Positions 21,689-29,782 of a DNA stretch of 64,000 nucleotides are shown in pieces. The translations under genes and the position numbers were made by a program. How positions within the stretch are numbered: the stretch's first letter is position 1; each line of letters begins with the position of its first letter. Source of the DNA: Paraburkholderia acidicola (GTDB lineage: Bacteria; Pseudomonadota; Gammaproteobacteria; Burkholderiales; Burkholderiaceae). The DNA lies in assembly GCF_002362315.1 (NCBI RefSeq), contig NZ_MTZV01000002.1, positions 124,001-188,000 of the forward strand. The letters are read 5' to 3'. The notes beneath the pieces were generated by a model that ran no database searches, was not told where the DNA came from, and was given only the letters and a program-made list of their open reading frames with translations.

Positions 21689-22888
21689 CTAACCCGCCTC
21701 GACCGCATCGACCGCCACGCCTGCACGTTTCGCCGCCAGCATCGGCATCGTGAGCATTGTGCTGGCCACGGCCATCAGCAAGAGAGCGGTGAACGTCGGA
21801 TGATCGATGATGCCTTTGTCGAGCAGGATATTGACGAAGATGATCATGATCAGTGCCTTGGTCTGCAGCAGCCAGCCAATCCGGTAAGCATCGCCACGCG
21901 GCCACTTCAGGATCTTGCCGGCAAGCTGCACGCCGAGCAGTTTGCCGACCACCGAGGCAACCAGCAGGACAGCGGCAAGGATCAGCACTGCACCGCCATG
22001 CATGTTCCAGCTCGTACGCAGACCGGTGCTCAGAAAGAACACCGGCATGATGGACAGCAGCACACCGTCGCGAAAGAGATCCATCTGCTTTCTGTCGAAC
22101 CAGTCCGAATCGAGAATCGCGCCCGCGAGAAACGCGCCGACCATGAAATGCAGGCCGGACCAGTCGGCAGCGAGACCACTCGCCGCCAGCCAGACCAGTC
22201 CGACATACCAGCGGTCGCGCTCGGGCAATCGCGCCATCAGCTTGCGTATCGCGTAGCCTGCCACCGCGTAGCCAACGAGAAAAACCAGTTGCCGTCCCGC
22301 GCGATTCCAGTCCAGCAGGATCAACGCGAGCACGCCCCAGATCGCAACGTCATCGAAACTCGCGTAACGCAGCACACGCTGGCCAAATGGCGAGCGCAGT
22401 ATTTCCAGCCGGTCGAGGAACAGCACGAGGATCGGCAACGCTGTCACCGCGCACGCCATGCCGATGCCGAAGGTCGCCTGCCATGACTTGCCCGCCACAC
22501 CGCTCCAGACACCGAGCTTCAGCATGGCGGCCGCAGCGATGCAGCCCAGAAGAAACGGCATGCCGAGCGCCAGCGACGCGGTAACGCTGGTGTCGAGGCG
22601 ATGCTTCCAGACCTGTTTCAGGTCCAGTTCGATACCGGCAATCCAGACGAAAATCATCACCGCCCACCACGCGATGCCGTTCAGTGCCGCAATCACATGT
22701 GGACTGAAAACGACGCTGTAATAGCCGGGAAAAGCGGCCCCGAGCACGCCTGGCCCCAACAGAATGCCGGCGATGATCTGCACGACCACCAGCGGCGCGT
22801 ACGAGTCGGTCCTGAGGATCCGCCAGACCAGATAGGGAATCGCGAAGATCATCAGCATCGCGAGAAGGAACACGTCTGAGTCGTTCAT
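21689..22888 (-). CDS. CPA2-type cation:proton antiporter
   Basis: Polytopic membrane protein of 399 residues with roughly 12 hydrophobic segments, of the Na+/H+ exchanger superfamily (Pfam Na_H_Exchanger, KefB/NapA side). GILLGPGVLGAAFPGYY near residue 40 is the standard early signature; ASFDDVAIWGVLAL holds the paired acidic residues of the ion site. There is no C-terminal RCK/TrkA-N domain, unlike KefB/KefC. It lies inside the redox operon, 51 bases after the P450 gene and 26 before the HDO gene. In that setting it could export an acidic product or keep pH/ion balance; that is inference. The Shine-Dalgarno sequence is weak. Confidence 0.85.
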   Translation of the reverse strand: MNDSDVFLLAMLMIFAIPYLVWRILRTDSYAPLVVVQIIAGILLGPGVLGAAFPGYYSVVFSPHVIAALNGIAWWAVMIFVWIAGIELDLKQVWKHRLDTSVTASLALGMPFLLGCIAAAAMLKLGVWSGVAGKSWQATFGIGMACAVTALPILVLFLDRLEILRSPFGQRVLRYASFDDVAIWGVLALILLDWNRAGRQLVFLVGYAVAGYAIRKLMARLPERDRWYVGLVWLAASGLAADWSGLHFMVGAFLAGAILDSDWFDRKQMDLFRDGVLLSIMPVFFLSTGLRTSWNMHGGAVLILAAVLLVASVVGKLLGVQLAGKILKWPRGDAYRIGWLLQTKALIMIIFVNILLDKGIIDHPTFTALLLMAVASTMLTMPMLAAKRAGVAVDAVEAG

Positions 22889-22939
22889 GAGACTGGCACC
22901 GTTTAAGGGTGGGACGTCTTTATGCTTCGCTTCGGGTAC

Positions 22940-24316
22940 TCAACGCGTATCGGCGTGCACCGGACAGCGCGCCGCCTCGAAATGCCGTTGACACAGTCGC
23001 AGCCGCCGCGCGTGCCAGACCATCCAGGTGCCCAGCACGAGTTGCAGCAGGCTGCGCCATACGTCTTCCCAGCGATCGCGTAGCGCCATGAACGCCAGCA
23101 CACCAGCACGCATGCGCGGATGTTCCTCGCCGCCCCTCGCGACGAACAGGCACGGACCGCGATGTGGAATCGAACGGGTATGGGAAGCCGACGAATAGCA
23201 CGCGAAGCGTTTGAGCAACTCGCGGCCAGCGGCCCGCATGGTCACCATCGCCACAGCCTGGGCCGGACACGGCCGGTTCGCCGTCACACCGAACGGGATG
23301 TAAGTCGCGTCCCGCTTCGACAGGCCGTTCCATCGTGTCGGATCGAAGCGTTCCGGATCGTCGAATCCGGTGCGCTGATAGTCGGCGTAGTTGAAGCACA
23401 GCACGGAGCCTTGCGAAATCGTCGTGTGATCGTCGACGGCGATATCGGCGGTGGCGATTCTGTGAGCGATGCCGAATAGCGGAAACGCGCGCAACGTCTC
23501 GGCGATCACCTGATCGAGGTGGTGATTGTCGTGATCGTTATCGACTAGTGCCTGCTGGACTTCCTCGTGTTGGGCGATCGCGAGGATCAGGTGAGTCATC
23601 GCCTCGGACATCTGCACGATGGCCGTATTGAAGAAGACGCCTTGCAGGTACAACGCCTGCTCGTCGATGGAGAGTCCGTCGGGGAGCGGATTCGTCAACT
23701 TGCTGGCTTTGATTTTCTCGACCAGGAAAGCCGTCAGTCGCTCGCGTTTTTTCATGTGACGAAGACCGCAGCATTTGAGTGCGGTGACGACGTCGTCGGC
23801 GTTGTCGACGATCAGCTTGCGCGCTGCCGGCGTACACAGCTCGCCGAACACCAGTTGATAGTAGAAATCGGCCCACACCGACATCATCAGATTGCGCAAG
23901 CGGACCAGCACCATGCTCTTGCCGTTCAGGTCGGCATAGGCGCGTTCGGCACAGCGCGCCGCCAGCTCTTCAGCGTTCACCTTCGGTAGCGCCAGAAACT
24001 GACGCGTCGCCCGCGCGACTTCGTCGTAGCGCGCGCCCGCTTCGAGATGCTCCTGATGAATCTCCGGCCCCGGCGACAGCCAGTACCAGAACAGATCGGA
24101 CAATCCCGCACCCTTGCTGCGGCCATTGGCCGCCGGATGCGAATAGACGTGCATGAACTGCGCGGCGCTAACCGTCGGTCCGGGAACAGCGATGCCCTCC
24201 TCGCCGTTGATGCGTACAAAGATGCGCGCCCTCAACGCGAGCACGCGCTGTGGAAGCCACCACGGAATACTGGCGAAAACCGCGAATCCCAACACGATGC
24301 CTAGTGCTGCCGCCAT
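22940..24316 (-). CDS. Membrane-anchored cytochrome P450 with atypical I-helix
   Basis: Haem-thiolate enzyme of 458 residues. An N-terminal hydrophobic anchor (MAAALGIVLGFAVFASIPWW) is unusual for bacterial P450s, which are normally soluble. The K-helix ExxR is ETLR in IAETLRAFPLF; the PERF-like segment is DPERFDPTRW; the haem Cys is in IPFGVTANRPCPAQ. The I-helix region reads LQGVFFNTAIVQMSEAM and lacks the usual (A/G)Gx(D/E)T oxygen-activation motif. About 60 residues extend past the normal end (IPHRGPCLFVAR), with a Trp/Arg-rich hydrophobic stretch. The ATG at 24316 follows GGGAGGAAGC and overlaps the end of the upstream oxidase gene by 16 bases, so the two are translationally coupled. Confidence 0.85.
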   Translation of the reverse strand: MAAALGIVLGFAVFASIPWWLPQRVLALRARIFVRINGEEGIAVPGPTVSAAQFMHVYSHPAANGRSKGAGLSDLFWYWLSPGPEIHQEHLEAGARYDEVARATRQFLALPKVNAEELAARCAERAYADLNGKSMVLVRLRNLMMSVWADFYYQLVFGELCTPAARKLIVDNADDVVTALKCCGLRHMKKRERLTAFLVEKIKASKLTNPLPDGLSIDEQALYLQGVFFNTAIVQMSEAMTHLILAIAQHEEVQQALVDNDHDNHHLDQVIAETLRAFPLFGIAHRIATADIAVDDHTTISQGSVLCFNYADYQRTGFDDPERFDPTRWNGLSKRDATYIPFGVTANRPCPAQAVAMVTMRAAGRELLKRFACYSSASHTRSIPHRGPCLFVARGGEEHPRMRAGVLAFMALRDRWEDVWRSLLQLVLGTWMVWHARRLRLCQRHFEAARCPVHADTR

Positions 24317-25380
24317 GCTTCCTCCCGGCGCTCGAAGCGCAGGAAATCCCGGTTGAGTTCTTTCGGTGAATGACAGCCGCACAGCGCGAGCGTGCGTTCT
24401 ACTTCGGTACGTAGCATGTGTAGTACCGAAGCGACTCCCTCCGCACCATCGATGGCCAGTCCCCACACGATCGGCCGCCCGATCGCGACCGCCGTCGCTC
24501 CCAATGCGAGTGCCTTGACCACGTCGGTGCCGCGCCGGATGCCGCCATCCAGTAACACGGGGACCGCTCCACCCACGGCATCCACGATGTCCGGCAGCAA
24601 CTCAATCGTCGCGGGCATCGTGTCGAGCTGACGACCGCCGTGGTTAGAGACGATCAAACCATCGACGCCGCATTCGAGTGCCATCCGTGCGTCGGCGGGA
24701 TGAACTACGCCCTTGAGCAGAATCTTCAGCCCGGTGATCGAGCGTAGCCACTCGACATCCTTCCACGACAGCGCGGTAGAAAACGCAATGCTGCGCACCG
24801 GTGTACCTGGTTTTCTATCGGCATCACGCAGGTTCTCGCAATACATGCCTGCAGGTAGATCGGTAAAACCATTGCGAATGTCGCGTTCGCGTCTGCCGAA
24901 CACCGGTGAATCGACAGTGACTACCAGCGCGGTACAACCGGCTGCTTCGACGCGCCGCACCAGCGACTCCGTGAACGTCCGGTCGGGTTGCAGATAGAGC
25001 TGAAACCACAACTTGCCGTTGCCCGCAGCGGCCACGTTCTCGATGGCCTCGGTTGACGCCATCGCTGCGATCAGAATCGTGTCCGCGGTGCGCGCGGCGC
25101 GTGCCGTAGCGCATTCGCCGTCCGGATGCGCCAGCCGATGGAATGCAGTAGGCGCGATCAGTACCGGCATCGCGATGCGCTGACCGAACAAGGTGGTGGA
25201 CAGGTCCGGTTCGCCCGCGCCACGCAGCACGCGCGGAACGAGGCCGATCCGTGCGTAAGCGCTCTCGTTTGCATGGACGGTCAGCTCATCGCCGGCGCCG
25301 CCGGAAAAGTAATCGGCAACCGCCGGTTCGAGGCGTCGATTCGCCTCGGCCTCGAGCTCGCGCAATGTCAGCGACTCCAT
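24301..25380 (-). CDS. FMN-dependent 2-hydroxyacid oxidase/dehydrogenase
   Basis: Flavoenzyme of 359 residues in the glycolate oxidase/L-lactate/mandelate dehydrogenase family, oxidising an L-2-hydroxyacid to the 2-ketoacid. The catalytic signature SNHGGRQLD holds the base His and substrate-binding Arg. DGGIRRGTDVVKALALGA and GRPIVWGLA bind the FMN phosphate. DSPVFGRRERDIRNGF matches the substrate loop region, where the nearest relatives I recall are hydroxymandelate-oxidase-like. I prefer the ATG at 25380, ten bases from GAGG, over the GTG at 25386, which would sit too close to it. The gene follows the flavoprotein gene by 18 bases and overlaps the P450 gene. Confidence 0.9.
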   Translation of the reverse strand: MESLTLRELEAEANRRLEPAVADYFSGGAGDELTVHANESAYARIGLVPRVLRGAGEPDLSTTLFGQRIAMPVLIAPTAFHRLAHPDGECATARAARTADTILIAAMASTEAIENVAAAGNGKLWFQLYLQPDRTFTESLVRRVEAAGCTALVVTVDSPVFGRRERDIRNGFTDLPAGMYCENLRDADRKPGTPVRSIAFSTALSWKDVEWLRSITGLKILLKGVVHPADARMALECGVDGLIVSNHGGRQLDTMPATIELLPDIVDAVGGAVPVLLDGGIRRGTDVVKALALGATAVAIGRPIVWGLAIDGAEGVASVLHMLRTEVERTLALCGCHSPKELNRDFLRFERREEAWRQH

Positions 25381-25398
25381 TGGCACGTGTCCTCGCGC

Positions 25399-26955
25399 TC
25401 AGGCGGCCATCTCGGCAGCCGGGCCCAACTCGCGTGCGAAGAACGCCTCGAGCGGATCGCGATGCATCGGCGCAATCCAGTCGTTTTCGAGGTTCTCGGT
25501 CACGTGGTGAGTGGCGACCAGTTCTCCGCGACGATAACGACGCACGACCGGATGCAGGTATTGGCCTTCGTGAGAGCGCTCGACGGTGTTTTGCGTAATC
25601 CGCCCGACCGTGATGTCGAAAGGATCGACCTTGTCGTGGTCGGGACCGTATTCGAGCGTGATCGCGAAATAGCAATCGGCGGCGGCCAGATCGCTCTGAT
25701 GCAGATAGTCGACGGATAGATCTTCGTAATAGCGCGCGCCGCCGCCTGGTTGCACGGTGATCACATCGCCGATCACACCGAATTGCTGCCACAGCGCCGA
25801 CGTGCGATTCACCCGCGCGATCACCGCTTCCATCAACTGATGGGGGTCTTGCGACAGTCCACGGTGCGGCCATTCGACGTCGTGATATTTGCGCTCGAGC
25901 ATATGATGCAGCGCCCGCACCGCATAGCGAAACCCATGAATGAAGCCGCCCGTCGACTTCTTGAAATCGCGCACCTGCATCAAGGTGCCAGCGAAGTAGA
26001 GATCGGGAATATTGGTCGACTCCCATTCGGCGGTCTGCGCCGGGAAGCGATCCTTGATGACTAACTCGGGACGGCAACTGTCGTCGAAGATCGATGAGCC
26101 GAAGCGAAAGCCGGTACAGGCGATGACGCGGTCGTAAGGCAGATTCTTCTTCACTTCTCCAGCACGCGAGAAACTGAAGATCACGCTGTATCCGCCGTCG
26201 TCGCGTCGATCGATGCGCACGACGTTGCCATCGAGTATCGCGTTCTGCGATTTCAACTGGTACGTGTCGAGCAGATTGTTGTTCACTGCCCGCAGATGCC
26301 CCACGTAGTGCGTGCGCCACGCAAAGCGCACCGGGCTCGGGCCCGCCACGTGAATCACCGCGGCGGTTTCCATCAGGTTGTCGGCGGTTTCGAAGGCCGA
26401 GTTGCCCTTGCCGATGATCAGCACGCGCTGGTTGACGAAATCGGCGGGATCGACCGAAACGTCGGCGTACTGCTCGACGGTTTCGATACCCGGGATGTCG
26501 GTGACGTTGGCTTCCGATACGCCCGTCGCGACGATCAGGCGTTTCGCGCGGTACTCGTGGCCCTTGTCGTCGGTCACGACGAAATCGCCATCGCGGCTGA
26601 TGCGAGCGACACGCGTGTTGTACCGGATGCGCAACGAAAAGGTCGTCGCAAAGTCGGCGAGATACCGCACCATATCTTTCGATGGTGGGAAATAGCGTGG
26701 CGAGTAGCGGGTGAAAAGCAGATCAGGATTGTCGGACAGCAGCGAATTCCAGTCCATCCTGAGATTCAGTTCAGGATCGGCGGTCCCGGTGTGTACCTTG
26801 TTGATCGAGATCAACTGTCCGTGCCGCGGATATTGCGTGAAGAAAGTTCCGGGTTGCGCGCCTGCTTCCAGAATCTGGTAGTCCCTGCCCGCCCGCTCGA
26901 GGAAATAGCCAAGCTGAAGTCCGGCCGGTCCCGCTCCGATGATCAGATAGTCCAT
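25399..26955 (-). CDS. FOXRED2-like FAD-dependent oxidoreductase
   Basis: Flavoprotein of 518 residues. N-terminal FAD motif GAGPAGLQLGYFLERAGRD and a second nucleotide motif GKGNSAFETADN around residue 200 give the two-dinucleotide-domain layout of flavin monooxygenases and thioredoxin reductases. Segments FFTQYPRHGQLISINKVHTG and the later DWNSLL and YFPPSKDMVRYLADFA resemble, from memory, the eukaryotic ER protein FOXRED2/ERFAD more than ordinary Baeyer-Villiger or N-hydroxylating enzymes. The C-terminal 150 residues (from about 370) are an additional domain. It is first in the redox operon. The Shine-Dalgarno sequence at the ATG 26955 is poor. Function unknown; NAD(P)H-dependent oxygenation or disulfide chemistry are both possible. 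Confidence 0.8.
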   Translation of the reverse strand: MDYLIIGAGPAGLQLGYFLERAGRDYQILEAGAQPGTFFTQYPRHGQLISINKVHTGTADPELNLRMDWNSLLSDNPDLLFTRYSPRYFPPSKDMVRYLADFATTFSLRIRYNTRVARISRDGDFVVTDDKGHEYRAKRLIVATGVSEANVTDIPGIETVEQYADVSVDPADFVNQRVLIIGKGNSAFETADNLMETAAVIHVAGPSPVRFAWRTHYVGHLRAVNNNLLDTYQLKSQNAILDGNVVRIDRRDDGGYSVIFSFSRAGEVKKNLPYDRVIACTGFRFGSSIFDDSCRPELVIKDRFPAQTAEWESTNIPDLYFAGTLMQVRDFKKSTGGFIHGFRYAVRALHHMLERKYHDVEWPHRGLSQDPHQLMEAVIARVNRTSALWQQFGVIGDVITVQPGGGARYYEDLSVDYLHQSDLAAADCYFAITLEYGPDHDKVDPFDITVGRITQNTVERSHEGQYLHPVVRRYRRGELVATHHVTENLENDWIAPMHRDPLEAFFARELGPAAEMAA

Positions 26956-27680
26956 GCATGCCCGCCCAATCGTTGACGTTCATCGATGGCGCCTCTGCCT
27001 TTGGTAGCTCGCCTGTGCTGCGAGCTGCCGGCAAAGTGCCGTTAACTGCAAACCCCGGGAAGGTCTTTTTAGTAGCAGCAACGGGTACTTATCGAATCTT
27101 TGGATGACTGGCGCAGCAATGATGCTTGTTGCATGTGATGCCTGGCCGCGAGTGGCTCGATCTGTGAGGATCTGCGGATATCGCACTCACTTTTGTGGCG
27201 GTGTTTCGATACGAACAGTAGACAAAAACGGGGGATACGAAAAGACGAAAAAAGTCAGTGTAAAAGAATTGGTCGAAGAGTGCTTGCGGGTTGGATAAAT
27301 CAGCAGGTGATACGTAATTTTTCGAAATGAGAATCCTCTGGTTGGCGCCACCGCCAACGGGGCCCCTATGGTTGAGCGCTTCGGCAAGGTACTTGAACTG
27401 TCGCCCGCCGTGCGCATTGGTGTGCTCTGCGGTGTCATGCCAACCGATAAAAAGCCGTGGCTTTACGACGACCGCTGATTGTTCCGTAACCGGCGAGGGC
27501 TTCGCCGGTCCAGTGCACGCGCGCGGCGAGGCGGATACCTGTGCAGTGGAGGTGACTACGGGGATCATCTAAAGCAGTTTTCTGAGATGCATATGCCGAC
27601 TAAGATTGTTTGCCCGATGTGGCGGTAGTAAGCAACCGTCGGCGATTGATACTCGAAAAACCGAACCGGTGATATCAAAC
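26956..27680. other. Junction region between the redox operon and the accessory patch
   Basis: About 725 bases that should contain the redox operon promoter near 26960-27100. Beyond it is AT-richer DNA with only short open frames (see the possible remnant at 27311-27478). No integrase, transposase or tRNA is seen here. Confidence 0.4.
27311..27478 (+). pseudogene. Possible C-terminal gene remnant
   Basis: A 55-codon open stretch ending in a stop at 27476. From the internal ATG at 27368 it reads MVERFGKVLELSPAVRIGVL and ends KKPWLYDDR. The reading is coherent and unlike random GC-rich sequence, and it continues upstream of that ATG to a stop just before 27311 with no start or ribosome binding site. 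It looks like the tail of a lost larger gene, but I cannot name the family. Confidence 0.25.
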
Positions 27681-28895
27681 ATGTCGTCCACATATTACGA
27701 AAAGATCCCGTACTACAAGGTGAATAGGATTCTGTGGCGGTGGAAACGATGTGGTGCAGAGAACGGCTGTTGCCCCGTTCCTGATCTAGATATCTCGATG
27801 AACAAAGCGCCGCCGCCCCTGCTCACTCAGCCTGCGCCCAAGCCTTCCCCCAAGCCGCCGGTCAAATCGTTGACGCATGTCGACCGGGTGAACAATACAT
27901 TCGACGGACTGCTGTCGGCGGCGGAAGGCATATCGCGCTTCAAAAAATGGCTTGATGCCCCCGAGCCGCCTAAACCACCCAAGCCCGCCCCCGTCAAAGA
28001 GGAAAAACGTCAAGCCGTTCCACCGTTTGACATTCAGGAAATCTCCGGAGCCATGCGCAAGGAGTTTATGCCGATGTCGGCGACGCTGATGGAAAGGTGG
28101 TTTGCCGGGGAGCTCAATTGTTCGCCAACCCAGCAAGACGAAGTTAACGGCATCAACCAGAACGGCCAGCCTTATCCGCCGAGCATGATTGACAAGACCA
28201 CGATCAAGCTCGATTGGGTGCTGAAGCATGCGCGAGCAAAGGCGGCGTATGAGTCGCTCCAGACCTATGAGCGACTCACAACACCACGGGCTATTGAAGC
28301 TTTAGGTCATGCCTTGACGCCGCTACGCGCGTCGTACGGGAAAGTGGATGCCTGGGAGCTGAGCGGCCAGGATATCCCCACTCTGCATAAGAAGTTTCAA
28401 TTCCAGTTAGCAGGTGTCGAGAGCACTTTTGGCCAGAAGCTAGACCAGTTAATCACAAGGGGAAAAAACAACGCCGGAGTGCCTGATGATCTGACCGGCT
28501 CGCTCGGCTCGTTCAATTTCTATGCCGCCGTCGGCTACGCGACATTCAACCGCGAAGCCACCCGCGCCACAATCACCAGCATCATTCTCTACGTCAAAGA
28601 TAACTACACCTTCACCGACAAGGCGGGAGAAATATCTCAATACCTCGGACACTGGAGTCGCGATGGCGTCATCATCGTTCCTACGACCGGCGCGGCAGGA
28701 TTGGCCGGAATCCCATGGCCGGACTATCCGGTTGCTGTAGGAGATATCCGCGTGCGTGGCAACGTGTATTACCCCGTACGCAATAGCTCGTTCCGAAGAT
28801 GGCAACGAATCCATGGGCGCGGCGGCGATTTTATCGTCTACTCGGATTACCGCTTCGTGACGCTCCCCCAACCTATCGAGATTGCGTTCCTATGA
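27681..28895 (+). CDS. DUF6402-type protein, candidate secreted effector
   Basis: A 404-residue protein. After about 40 residues comes a Pro/Lys-rich linker (PPPLLTQPAPKPSPKPPVK and a second run near 120). A large C-terminal domain from about 140 follows, with FDIQEISGAMRKEFMPMSA, ERWFAGELNCSP, DKTTIKLDWVLK, LTGSLGSFNFYAA, SQYLGHWSRDGV and the ending GGDFIVYSDYR. From memory this domain is DUF6402, found in Burkholderiales accessory loci, often near type VI secretion or polymorphic-toxin genes. No signal peptide. The ATG at 27681 is chosen from sequence character; its ribosome site is weak. Its stop overlaps the next gene's start (ATGA), as in effector/immunity pairs. Toxic activity is inference; no catalytic residues can be named. 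Confidence 0.65.
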   Translation: MSSTYYEKIPYYKVNRILWRWKRCGAENGCCPVPDLDISMNKAPPPLLTQPAPKPSPKPPVKSLTHVDRVNNTFDGLLSAAEGISRFKKWLDAPEPPKPPKPAPVKEEKRQAVPPFDIQEISGAMRKEFMPMSATLMERWFAGELNCSPTQQDEVNGINQNGQPYPPSMIDKTTIKLDWVLKHARAKAAYESLQTYERLTTPRAIEALGHALTPLRASYGKVDAWELSGQDIPTLHKKFQFQLAGVESTFGQKLDQLITRGKNNAGVPDDLTGSLGSFNFYAAVGYATFNREATRATITSIILYVKDNYTFTDKAGEISQYLGHWSRDGVIIVPTTGAAGLAGIPWPDYPVAVGDIRVRGNVYYPVRNSSFRRWQRIHGRGGDFIVYSDYRFVTLPQPIEIAFL

Positions 28896-29407
28896 GTGCG
28901 GCAGCAGACGAAGCCGGTATCGGCATGTTGGTGTTAATCGCCACTTTCATCGCTATCTGTATTCTCGCAGTCTCGATTACCCGGTCCGTGTCTTTCATCC
29001 TTTCCAGCCGCGACGGGCGAAACGAGCGAGTCAATCAGATCGTAAAGGTTTCAGTTCGACGAACCATTGTCGGTATCTGCGCACTGGCCGCACTCGCGTC
29101 GGCGTGGACTTATTGGGAAGGCGCAAGGCTACGCGCACTCGTTAAGCCTACGGATTGCGACAACGCGCAATCTGCGGATGGCCGCTATACGGCGCGCGTC
29201 TGTTACCTTGGATCACGAATTGTCTTGCGGCTCTATGAGCGGCAAAGCCAGCAGCTTCTCGCTGAGAGAACTTATGGGAGTTCCGCCGACGATCCCGTGC
29301 GGCTTTATTGGAAGCCCGATGAGCTGCGTTACGAGGACGGTGCCGATTTAGGAACGATTCACCTACCGCCATCTCTATATGACCGACTGCTAGCCAAACT
29401 GCCCTAG
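28892..29407 (+). CDS. Two-helix membrane protein coupled to the DUF6402 gene, candidate immunity protein
   Basis: A 171-residue protein. Two hydrophobic helices (about residues 8-32, IGMLVLIATFIAICILA, and about 55-75, IVGICALAALASAWTYW) are followed by a polar domain of about 95 residues with two Cys (DCDN and ARVCYL), probably periplasmic and possibly disulfide-linked. It starts at the ATG inside ATGA at 28892, directly on the stop codon of the DUF6402 gene, so it is translated from the same message. I do not recognise the family. The layout (cytoplasm-made protein followed by a small inner-membrane protein) fits an immunity protein against a periplasm- or membrane-acting effector; this is inference. 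Confidence 0.65.
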   Translation: MSAAADEAGIGMLVLIATFIAICILAVSITRSVSFILSSRDGRNERVNQIVKVSVRRTIVGICALAALASAWTYWEGARLRALVKPTDCDNAQSADGRYTARVCYLGSRIVLRLYERQSQQLLAERTYGSSADDPVRLYWKPDELRYEDGADLGTIHLPPSLYDRLLAKLP

Positions 29408-29477
29408 CGCTGTGGCTTCCGTTTTGCGTTGGCGGAGGGCAACCTGGTTAGAAGCCGAAAGACAAAAAGCCCACTTG

Positions 29478-29526
29478 TGAGCTGACCCCGTAAAGTTGGA
29501 CAGTTTAAGGCTAGGACGGTGAGGGC
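29478..29526 (+). mobile_element. IS3-family-like terminal sequence, remnant
   Basis: TGAGCTGACCCCGTAAAGTT followed by GGACAG and a TTAAGGC tract closely resembles the terminal inverted repeats of IS3-family elements (pattern TG..CTG.CCC...GTTGGAC, as in IS150). No second end and no orfA/orfB transposase frames are found in the window, so this is a single end left after deletion or a solo fragment. Confidence 0.5.
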
Positions 29527-29729
29527 CGCTTTCATGTTTCCACATCGGAGCGACGTTTACTCAACGCGATGCCGAGGTCGCGACGAAGCATAACCGCGGC
29601 CATCGTTATACATGTGCGTTCCGCGCGCATTTGATTTCGCCGCCAATCATGTTGCCCCTCAGGCGGCAACGTTCCCGTTGCTGCCGGTGTTACAACGTCG
29701 CGCCCTTGAGAAAACACGGGGCACATCGA

Positions 29730-29775
29730 GTAGCTACAAATAAGCGTTGCGCTCAATAATAAATGTAGCTACAAT
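29730..29775 (+). promoter_or_regulatory. brnTA promoter and repeated palindromic operator
   Basis: TTGCGC (29747-29752), 17 bases, TACAAT (29770-29775). The palindrome-containing sequence GTAGCTACAA occurs twice, at 29730-29739 and 29765-29774, 35 bases apart. The second copy covers the -10 box. This suits autorepression by BrnA. Confidence 0.7.
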
Positions 29776-29782
29776 TAATCAT

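Larger units (their letters stand above)
29408..29782. other. Intergenic region with an IS3-type end and the brnT promoter
   Basis: About 375 bases. It holds an IS3-family-like terminus near 29478 (listed separately), then roughly 200 bases without a readable product, then the brnT control region. Confidence 0.5.

Noticed and set aside
27089..27568. 159-codon minus-strand frame in the junction region
   Set aside because: No ribosome site, changing composition along its length, and no recognisable product; part of it is antisense to the remnant at 27311-27478.
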